NCBI GenBank assembly: GCA_035276475.1
Contig: DATELQ010000036.1
Span: forward strand, 24,310 to 88,309
Direction: 5' to 3'
From: DATDFB01 sp035276475
GTDB taxonomy: Bacteria > Acidobacteriota > Thermoanaerobaculia > Gp7-AA8
DNA length: 64,000 bases
How positions within the stretch are numbered: position 1 is the first letter of the stretch; every line of letters starts with the position of its first letter. Shown here one piece after another: positions 31,721-38,755 of the stretch. The notes beneath the pieces were generated by a model. That model had not been told where the DNA came from and did not search any database. It saw only the letters and a program-made list of their open reading frames with translations. Position numbers and translations under genes: made by a program.

Positions 31721-32782
31721 ATGCTCGGCGGACGCAATCTCTCGCTGATCGGCATCCTGACGTGGGGTGTCATCCTTTTCACCAGCGTCGGCTCGGGCGG
31801 ACCGCTGTGGTACGTCTGCATGGCCGTGTTCATCGCCGGCTTCCTCGCCGCCACCTGGCGCGAATGCCCGCCCATACAGCGCCGCCTCCTCAACGCACTG
31901 CAAACGCTCGCCGCCCTCGGCGCGATGGCGCTGGTGCCGCATCACTTGAAGATGGAGCCGGTGCTCCTCGTCATCATCGCGGGGGAGCTCGGCGGCCTGG
32001 AGATGCTGCCTGCCTTCGCCTGGATCTTCGCCCAGACCGCGGCGCTCGCCGTCATGACCGGCGGATTCGACATCATTCTCCTCCCCTACGCCGCCTTCCA
32101 GCTCTTCGCCTACTTCGCCGTGCGCATCGCCCACCGGGAGACGCTGGCGCGGCAGGCGCTGGCCGAGGCGAACGCGGAGCTGAAGGTGACGTCGGGCCTC
32201 CTCGACCTCAGCAGCCGCACCGAGGAACGGCTACGCATCGCGCGCGACCTCCACGACCTCCTCGGGCATCACCTCACTGCGTTGAGCTTGAACCTCGAAG
32301 TGGCCAGCCATCTTGCGAGCGGCGAGGCGAAGACGTCGGTGGAGAAGAGCCAGGCCATCACGAAGGACCTCCTCGCCGACGTGCGCGCGGTCGTCAGCCG
32401 CCTGCGCGAGGATGAGCCGGTCGACCTGGCCACAGCCATCAACGCGCTGCGCGACGTCATCGCCACGCCGGCGCTGCACGTCGACGTCGAGAACGTGGCC
32501 ATCAGCGACCCGGCGGTGGCGCAGGTGGCGCTGCGCGCGGTGCAGGAGATCGTCACGAACGCGGTGCGCCACTCCGGCGCGCGCAATCTCTGGCTGCGGC
32601 TGTCGTCGTCCGATCACACGCTCGACCTCGACGCGCGCGACGACGGCGCCGGCACCGACCGCGTCGAGTTCGGCAACGGCCTGCGCGGGATCCGCGAGCG
32701 CGTGGAGCAGGTGCAGGGGCGGCTCGAGGTTTCGTCGATGCGCGGCCGCGGCTTTTCGGTGCATATTTCACTTCCAGCATGA
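31721..32782 (+). CDS. NarL-type sensor histidine kinase (HisKA_3)
   Basis: Sensor kinase of 353 residues. Four or five membrane helices occupy about residues 8-130, a linker coil follows, then HisKA_3 with RLRIARDLHDLLGHHLTALSLN (phosphoacceptor His about 179) and an HATPase with QEIVTNAVRHSGA and DDGAG-DR-GNGLRGIRERV. No separate ligand-binding domain is visible, so sensing is probably intramembrane, as in DesK/LiaS-type kinases. It starts 3 bases after the barrel gene and overlaps its response regulator by four bases, so it may regulate or respond to the Lol-like cassette (inference). Confidence 0.9.
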   Translation: MLGGRNLSLIGILTWGVILFTSVGSGGPLWYVCMAVFIAGFLAATWRECPPIQRRLLNALQTLAALGAMALVPHHLKMEPVLLVIIAGELGGLEMLPAFAWIFAQTAALAVMTGGFDIILLPYAAFQLFAYFAVRIAHRETLARQALAEANAELKVTSGLLDLSSRTEERLRIARDLHDLLGHHLTALSLNLEVASHLASGEAKTSVEKSQAITKDLLADVRAVVSRLREDEPVDLATAINALRDVIATPALHVDVENVAISDPAVAQVALRAVQEIVTNAVRHSGARNLWLRLSSSDHTLDLDARDDGAGTDRVEFGNGLRGIRERVEQVQGRLEVSSMRGRGFSVHISLPA

Positions 32783-33411
32783 TTCGCGTCGTCATCGTCG
32801 AAGACCAGACGATCGTCCGCCAGGGCCTGCGCTCGCTCCTCGGGCTGTCCGGCGACATCGAGATCGCCGGCGAAGCGGCCGACGGCGAAGAGGCGCTCGA
32901 CGTCATCGAATCGGTCAAACCGGACGTGGTGCTGCTCGACCTACGCATGCCGAAGCTCGACGGCGTCGGCGTGCTGAAGCACTTCCGCGGCCGCTTCCCG
33001 ACGCTGATCCTGACGACGTTCGACGACGACACGAATCTGTTCGAGGCCGTGCGCGCCGGCGCGAAGGGGTGGCTCTTGAAGGACGTGTCGCTGGAGCGCC
33101 TGACGGGCGCGATCCGCACGCTCGCCGAGGGAGGGACGTGCATCGAGCCGGTGATCACGGAGCGCATCGTCCGCGCCCTCGGCGAGTCGAACGTGGCCTT
33201 CGACTCCGCGGAGCTGCCCGAGCCGCTGACGGATCGCGAGAAGACGATCCTGCGCCTGCTCGCCGGCGGCTATAGCAACAAGGAGATCTCGGAGCTGCTG
33301 AACATCAGCGACGGGACCGTGAAGAATCACATCTCGAATCTCTTGGCGAAACTCGGCGTTCGAGACCGAACACGAGCCGTGCTGAAAGCAATCGACCTCG
33401 GCGTAATTTAG
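32779..33411 (+). CDS. NarL/FixJ-family response regulator
   Basis: DNA-binding response regulator of 210 residues. The receiver domain has VIVEDQT (acidic pocket), the phosphoacceptor in VVLLDLRMPKLDG (Asp about 54), LTTFDDD (Thr) and KGWLLKDVS (Lys). A LuxR-type helix-turn-helix follows with LTDREKTILRLLAGGYSNKEISELLNISDGTVKNHISNLLAKLGVRDRTRAV. It is the cognate partner of the overlapping kinase. Target promoters cannot be derived from this window. The gene ends directly at a large palindrome. Confidence 0.95.
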   Translation: MIRVVIVEDQTIVRQGLRSLLGLSGDIEIAGEAADGEEALDVIESVKPDVVLLDLRMPKLDGVGVLKHFRGRFPTLILTTFDDDTNLFEAVRAGAKGWLLKDVSLERLTGAIRTLAEGGTCIEPVITERIVRALGESNVAFDSAELPEPLTDREKTILRLLAGGYSNKEISELLNISDGTVKNHISNLLAKLGVRDRTRAVLKAIDLGVI

Positions 33412-33495
33412 GGGACAGGTCACAGGGAACAGGGGACAGGTGGTGTTCCTAGCAACGAACACCACCTGTGCCCCGTGACCTGTTCCCTGTCACCT
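33411..33495. repeat. Composite inverted repeat of GGGACAGG/GGGAACAG words
   Basis: The core ACAGGTGGTGTTC (33436-33448) pairs perfectly with GAACACCACCTGT (33457-33469) around an 8-nt loop. Outer arms of about 25 nt built from CAGGGAACAGG, GGTCAC and GGGGACAG pair imperfectly. It fills the gap between the response regulator (plus, ends 33411) and a minus gene ending at 33494, so it can serve as a two-way terminator. Confidence 0.75.
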
Positions 33496-35191
33496 ATTGA
33501 ACATTCAACGCAAAATCATCAACCACAAAGCTCGTCTGCAACGACGCGTCCTCTGTCCCCACCAGGTACACCTGGATCGTCTGCCCGATGTACGAATTCA
33601 GGCTGAACGACTTCTGCGTGTAGCCGGTGTTCTTGTTGAGGTTCGAGTACGTCGCCAGCGTCGCCAGGACCGTGCCGCTGCTGTTGCGGATCTGGACCTT
33701 CAGCGTGTCGTACGCCGTCGTGGTCGTCGTCTCGGCGGTGTCGATGTGCAACCAGAACGTCAGCGTCGCCGAGGTCTTGCCGGACGGGATTGTCACCTGC
33801 TGCAGGATCGAGTCCGTGTGCGCGGAGCCGTAGCCGTCCATCCATGCCTTCCACGAGCCGCTGTGCGCGGCCTCGCCGGTCGAGTTGTCGATCACGCCGC
33901 TGCTGGCGGTCCACGTCACCGCGCCGCTTTCGAAGCCGGGGTTGCCGAGGAGTTGCGTCGAGCCGCTGGAGTTGTTGACCGTGACCGTCACCGTCGACGA
34001 CGTGCCGACGTTGCCGGCGGCGTCGTACGCCTTCGTCACGAGGGAGTGCGCGCTGTTCGCGAACGTCGTCGTGTCCCAGCTCCACGAGTACGGCGAGGCC
34101 GTGTCGGTCGTCCGCAGCGCGCCGTCGAGCCAGAACTCGACCTTCGTCACGCCGACGTTGTCGGACGCGCTGGCGGTCACGCTGACTGTGCCGCTCACCG
34201 TCGCGCCGTTCGCCGGCGCGGTGATCGACGTCGTCGGGGGCGTTGTATCGCCGCCGCCACCGCCGCCGCTGCCGTTGGCCAGCCAGGCCACGGCGTTCGC
34301 GTAGATCAGGCCGTTGTCGTAGCTCGGATCGTTGTAGCCCAGGTAGGTCGTGTGGCTGCAGGAGTTCGTGGCGTCCTCGCCGGTCGAGGAGTCGCCGACC
34401 GCGGCGACGCGGCCGGTGCCGTACGTCGACGTCGCGAAGGTGATGCCGCTCGTCGACGTATTCGAGACGCCGGTCTTCCAGATGTGGCCCTTCGCCGCGC
34501 CGCTGACCGTCATCGACGTCGAGCCGAAGAGCCCGAGGCCGCGGCCGGCGGAGGGAACACCGAACGTGCCATGGATGATCGGCGACGTCGAGTCGCTGGT
34601 GTAGTTGTCGTCGGGATGATTGTCGAACCAGCCGAACGCGCTGTCCGAGGAGTTGTCGTTGAAGACGATGCCGAAGACGCTCGGGCTGCCCATGAGCTGA
34701 TTGAAGACGCCGGCGGCGTCGATGCCGTCGTTGTTGCGGTCGGCGCCGGCGTGGTCGGAGATCATGAAGAGGCCGCCGCCGTTTTGCACGAAGCTGCGGA
34801 TGGCGGTGATCTCCGCCGAGGTGAAGGCGACGTTCGGCTCGGGGATGACGAAGACGTTGTAGTTCGTCAGGTCCTGGGCGTTCGTCGAGTCGCCGTAGCT
34901 GATGCGCGCGGTGGTGGGGAGGCTTTCGACGTGGAAGCCTTTCTTGACCAGGTCGACACCCATCGCGGAGAACGCACCGCTCCAATAGGTTTCGGCGGTC
35001 GACGCGGTGATGCCGGCTTGATCGGGCGTTGGATAGCGTTGGGCGACTCCGCAACTGTCTTCATCGAGTGTCCAATCGGCGTTTCCGGCGGTCTGTGCAT
35101 GTTTGGCGTCGAAGAGAATCGATTTCTGTTGGGCATATAGGGGAGTGAGGACGATGAATGAGAGAGCGACCGAGAGCATGAGTCGTTTCAA
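33494..35191 (-). CDS. Secreted multidomain protein: GATase-like N domain, Ig-like, CBM-like C domain
   Basis: Exported protein of 565 residues with a signal peptide ending LYAQ. The N-terminal 290 residues look like a class I glutamine-amidotransferase/ThuA-like fold (VFVIPEPNVAFTSAEITAIRSFVQNGGGLFMISDHAGADRNNDGID), without a clear catalytic Cys. A Gly-rich linker leads to an Ig-like module (TTSITAPANGATVSGTVSVTA) and a jelly-roll module (LLGNPGFESG to VVDDFALNVQ) that may bind carbohydrate. The last two modules are nearly identical to those of the next protein. The TTG at 35191 has GGAGG 9 nt upstream and gives MKRLMLSVAL. A TTG at 35212 is the longer alternative. Confidence 0.75.
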   Translation of the reverse strand: MKRLMLSVALSFIVLTPLYAQQKSILFDAKHAQTAGNADWTLDEDSCGVAQRYPTPDQAGITASTAETYWSGAFSAMGVDLVKKGFHVESLPTTARISYGDSTNAQDLTNYNVFVIPEPNVAFTSAEITAIRSFVQNGGGLFMISDHAGADRNNDGIDAAGVFNQLMGSPSVFGIVFNDNSSDSAFGWFDNHPDDNYTSDSTSPIIHGTFGVPSAGRGLGLFGSTSMTVSGAAKGHIWKTGVSNTSTSGITFATSTYGTGRVAAVGDSSTGEDATNSCSHTTYLGYNDPSYDNGLIYANAVAWLANGSGGGGGGDTTPPTTSITAPANGATVSGTVSVTASASDNVGVTKVEFWLDGALRTTDTASPYSWSWDTTTFANSAHSLVTKAYDAAGNVGTSSTVTVTVNNSSGSTQLLGNPGFESGAVTWTASSGVIDNSTGEAAHSGSWKAWMDGYGSAHTDSILQQVTIPSGKTSATLTFWLHIDTAETTTTTAYDTLKVQIRNSSGTVLATLATYSNLNKNTGYTQKSFSLNSYIGQTIQVYLVGTEDASLQTSFVVDDFALNVQ

Positions 35192-35223
35192 ATTCCGGTT
35201 CCTCCATTTCAACGAGCTGCTTG

Positions 35224-35295
35224 GGGGTCAGGTCTTCACTTTTCAGTTTCTTATTCGTAGCCAAATAAGAAACTGAAAAGTGAAGACCTGACCCC
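35224..35295. repeat. Perfect 32-bp inverted repeat (REP/MITE-like)
   Basis: Arms 35224-35255 and 35264-35295 are complementary at all 32 positions around the 8-nt loop CGTAGCCA. The outer end reads GGGGTCAGGTCTTCAC. GGGGTCAG-type ends resemble palindromes mobilised by REP-associated tyrosine transposases, but no transposase is present here. The element is AT-rich compared with its surroundings and occupies the space between the two secreted-protein genes, where it can end transcription from the protease gene. Confidence 0.9.
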
Positions 35296-35303
35296 ATTCC
35301 CAG

Positions 35304-38300
35304 TTACTGCACGTTTAGAGCGAAATCGTCGACGACGAAGGACGTCTGCGCGGAGGCGTCCTCTGTGCCGACGAGGTAAACCTGGATCGTTTGGCCGATG
35401 TACGCGTTGAGGTTGAACGACTTCTGCGCGTAGCCGGTGTTCTTGTCGAGGTTCGAGTACGTGGCCAGCGTGGCCAGCACGGTGCCGCTGCTGTTGCGGA
35501 TCTGGACCTTCAGCGTGTCATACGCCGTGACGGTTGTCGTCTCGGCGGTGTCGATGTGCAGCCAGAACGTCAGCGTCGCCGAGGTCTTGCCGGACGGGAT
35601 CGTCACCTGCTGCAGGATCGAGTCCGTGTGCGCGCTGCCGTAGCCGTCCATCCACGCTTTCCACGAGCCGCTGTGCGCGGCCTCGCCCGTCGAGCTGTCG
35701 ATCACGCCGGTGCTGGCGGTCCAGGTGACGTTACCGCTCTCGAAGCCGGGGTTGCCGAGGAGCTGCGACGACGTCGAGTTGCTGACCGTCACCGTGACCG
35801 TGGCGGACGTGCCGACGTTGCCGGCCGCGTCGTATGCCTTCGAGACAAGCGAGTGCGAGCCGTTCGCGGCCGTCGTCGAGTCCCACGTCCAGGCGTACGG
35901 CGAGGTGGTGTCGGTCGACTTGAGCGTACCGTCGAGATAGAACTCCACGCGCGTCACGCCGACGTTGTCGGAGGCGCTGGCGGTCACGCTGACCGCAGTG
36001 CCGCTGACCGTGGCGCCGTTCGCCGGCGCAGTGATCGACGTCGTCGGCGCCGTGGTGTCGGGCGTCGACGTGTTGACGACCACGTCGTCAAAGTACGTGA
36101 AGGTGGCGTCGCCGGCGTAGTTGTCATCGTGGCTCGTCAGCGTCAGCGTGACGCTGTGGCCGGCGCTGGAGGCCACGTTCGCGTTGACCTGCGTCCACAC
36201 CGGCGTGGTCGTGCAGACCTTCGCCAGGATCGTCGACGTCGTCCCGGTGACGTTGTCCTTGAGCGTGGCCGTGGCCCAGTCGTACGTGACGGTGTCGGGG
36301 CAGGTGTTCGAATACCAGAAGGAGAGCGTCGAGGCGTTCGACGGCAGCGTGAACGTCTGCGCGGCGGTGCTGTCGGTCGACGGTGCGGTCGACCCGAGTT
36401 GCGCGCCGTACGTGCCGCTGTGCTTCGACGCGGTGTTGACCGCGGCGGTGCCGGTGGTCGTCCAGCCGCTGAAGGTGCCGGTCTCGAAGCCGCCGTTCGT
36501 CAGCGCGCCGCCCGGGGCGGTGACGGTGAGCGAGACGGAGGTCGAGTGCGACGTCGTGCCGCCCGTGCCGGTGACGGTGACGGTGTACGTGCCGGCCGCG
36601 GTCGACGCGCCGACGGCCATCGTCATCGTCGACGAGCCGCTGCCGGGCGCCGCGATCGACGCCGGGCTGAAGCTGACAGTCGTACCCGCCGGAGCGCCGC
36701 TGGCGCTCAGCGAGATGGCGTTGTTGAAGCCGCCGCTGACCGACGTCGTGATCGTCGACGTGCCGTTGCCGCCTTGGGCAACCGAGACTGACGTCGGCGA
36801 GGCGCTAATGCCGAAGTCCGGCGTGGCCGCGCCGTTCCAGTTGTTGACCATCGAGTTCGCGTCAACCGTGCCGACGCCCGTGACAGCGTCGTAGCCGGTG
36901 CCGCAGCTGAAGCCGGTCACGCCCGGAACGCTGTTGTTGCCCGAGGTGACGTCGTGGAAGATGACCGTTCCGCCGCTCGCGTACTGCGCATTGGCGAGCG
37001 TGTAGAACTTCGTGTTCGCGTTGCCCCACGATGCCGCGGTCTTCTGATTGACGAGCGCCATGAGTCCGGCGAACGACGGCGACGACGCCGAGGTGCCGCC
37101 GACGGCGCCGAGGCCCGAGACGGTCGAGGTGTGGCCCTGCACGACGAGGTAGCCGTCGTGGCCAGCCGCCGTCAACGACACGTCAGGGACGAAGCGCGCG
37201 TTCGTCGCCGGAACGCCGACGCAGACCTGCCACGACGGCTTCGCGTAGATCGACGACTGTCCGCCGCTCGAGGCCCAGAGGCCCGAGCCGCCGCTGACGT
37301 TGCCCGACTCGTTCCAGGCCATCTCCGGGATGTACGACAGCACGGAGCTCTTGTCGGTGGCGTTGTTCGTCGACGACCAGTACGTCGCGGGGTTGGCGGC
37401 GTCGTTGAACTGCGTGCCGCCGACGCCGACGTTGTACGGCGTCGACGCGAGGCCGCTCACCGCCGCGCCGCTGCCGGTCGTGTCGTTGCCGCCGTTGCAG
37501 CCGGCCGCGCCGCTGTCGCCCGAGGAGACGAACGAGGTGATGCCCTGCGTGGCCGCCTGGGACCAGAGGTTGTTGTAGAAGTTGTTCTCCGTCGTCCCCA
37601 TCGACGACTCGCACTGGCCGAAGCTCGTGCTCATGATCTTGGCGACGTTGTTGTTGACGATGTACTGCGCGGAGAGGTCGACGCCGTCGGTGGTCGCGGT
37701 CGACTTGGAGATGACGAACTTGATGGTGGCGTTCGGCGCGACGGCGCCCGACCACTCGACGTCGAGATCCGCTTCCCCCTCTTCGCCGCCGCCGAGGTTG
37801 CCCGGGTCGGTGCCGTTGTGGACGAAGACCGGGTCGTTCGCCGGCAGGCCGAAGAAGCTGCGGAAATACTGCACGTCGCCCAAGGCGATGTCGGTGCGGC
37901 CGACAATTGCCACGGTCTGGCCGGTGCCGTTGATGCCGGAGGTGTACAGCGGGTTGACGTTGTAGATCTTCGCGAAGTCCGCCGGCGCGACGTAGTGGCT
38001 CGTGCCACTGGTGTAGTCCGGAACCGGCTTGAAGCCGTGGTTCATCGGATGGCGGCCGAAGTCGTGCAGCGTGACGACGCCGCCGACGACGTCGACGAGC
38101 GCGCGCGGGATCTGCGGGTCCTTGGCGTTGGCGGTGTGGATCTTTCCGCCGACGTCGAATTTGTGGATCTGGGTCTTGAAGGCGCGCTCGACCTGACCGA
38201 CGGAGCCGGTGAAGTTGATCCAGCCGCGGCCGCTCGGCACCTCATCGATGGTGAAGCCGCCGCGCGTGAGCCACGCCTGCACCTCGGACAGATCATCGTC

Positions 38301-38618
38301 CGCGATGCCGAAGCGCGCGCCGAACTGCGCCGGCGTGAGCCACTGGTGGTACTGCGCCGAGCTGGGGTCGTGAAGCTGCGCGAGAAGGCGGTCGATCGAG
38401 TCCTTCGCGCCGGCGCGCGGCTTGAGGACGAGGATCATCCGTTCGAGCTTCTGATTCGAGTCCGCCGGTCCGCGGTCGTTCTGCGGATTGGCCAGCGGGT
38501 GGGTATTCCCGTGGAGGACAACGGTGTCGTTGTCGTCGACGTTGCGCTTGTGCGGGTTGGCCGCAAAGAGCGGGGTGGAAAGCAACAGGAGGACGAGGGG
38601 GAGGACGAGACGCTTCAA
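35304..38618 (-). CDS. Sedolisin-family (S53) serine-carboxyl protease with C-terminal modules
   Basis: Secreted protease of 1104 residues. In order: signal peptide (1-19), pro-kumamolisin activation domain (about 35-190; PSSAQYHQWLTPAQFGARFG), S53 catalytic domain (about 205-600), a bacterial Ig-like domain (SPTSVSVAQGG), a jelly-roll module (NGGFETGTFSGW), a second Ig-like domain and a terminal CBM-like module. Catalytic residues are visible: Glu and Asp in GEADLDVEW (about 280), Asp in SSGDSG (about 367) and Ser in GGTSASSP (about 508). S53 enzymes work at acidic pH. The start is TTG with AGGTAGG upstream. The C-terminal 250 residues duplicate those of the neighbouring protein. Confidence 0.92.
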   Translation of the reverse strand: MKRLVLPLVLLLLSTPLFAANPHKRNVDDNDTVVLHGNTHPLANPQNDRGPADSNQKLERMILVLKPRAGAKDSIDRLLAQLHDPSSAQYHQWLTPAQFGARFGIADDDLSEVQAWLTRGGFTIDEVPSGRGWINFTGSVGQVERAFKTQIHKFDVGGKIHTANAKDPQIPRALVDVVGGVVTLHDFGRHPMNHGFKPVPDYTSGTSHYVAPADFAKIYNVNPLYTSGINGTGQTVAIVGRTDIALGDVQYFRSFFGLPANDPVFVHNGTDPGNLGGGEEGEADLDVEWSGAVAPNATIKFVISKSTATTDGVDLSAQYIVNNNVAKIMSTSFGQCESSMGTTENNFYNNLWSQAATQGITSFVSSGDSGAAGCNGGNDTTGSGAAVSGLASTPYNVGVGGTQFNDAANPATYWSSTNNATDKSSVLSYIPEMAWNESGNVSGGSGLWASSGGQSSIYAKPSWQVCVGVPATNARFVPDVSLTAAGHDGYLVVQGHTSTVSGLGAVGGTSASSPSFAGLMALVNQKTAASWGNANTKFYTLANAQYASGGTVIFHDVTSGNNSVPGVTGFSCGTGYDAVTGVGTVDANSMVNNWNGAATPDFGISASPTSVSVAQGGNGTSTITTSVSGGFNNAISLSASGAPAGTTVSFSPASIAAPGSGSSTMTMAVGASTAAGTYTVTVTGTGGTTSHSTSVSLTVTAPGGALTNGGFETGTFSGWTTTGTAAVNTASKHSGTYGAQLGSTAPSTDSTAAQTFTLPSNASTLSFWYSNTCPDTVTYDWATATLKDNVTGTTSTILAKVCTTTPVWTQVNANVASSAGHSVTLTLTSHDDNYAGDATFTYFDDVVVNTSTPDTTAPTTSITAPANGATVSGTAVSVTASASDNVGVTRVEFYLDGTLKSTDTTSPYAWTWDSTTAANGSHSLVSKAYDAAGNVGTSATVTVTVSNSTSSQLLGNPGFESGNVTWTASTGVIDSSTGEAAHSGSWKAWMDGYGSAHTDSILQQVTIPSGKTSATLTFWLHIDTAETTTVTAYDTLKVQIRNSSGTVLATLATYSNLDKNTGYAQKSFNLNAYIGQTIQVYLVGTEDASAQTSFVVDDFALNVQ

Positions 38619-38732
38619 ACAAACCTACCTTTCTTTCGTCCGGGCGGGCGGCGGAAGGGCAAGGCAGCTGCCACGAGTGGCGCTAATGAAATGAATGAGT
38701 TACACGATGCAGTGGTGGGTCACGGATCGATT

Positions 38733-38753
38733 TTGACCCGCCCAAAGGGTCAA
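38733..38753. terminator. Short hairpin after glycogen phosphorylase
   Basis: TTGACCC (38733-38739) pairs with GGGTCAA (38747-38753) around a 7-nt loop, three bases after the phosphorylase stop on the minus strand. AAAATC follows on the transcript, so the T tract is absent. The rest of the 137-bp gap down to 38619 carries the protease leader with AGGTAGG and no other feature I can support. Confidence 0.4.
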
Positions 38754-38755
38754 GA

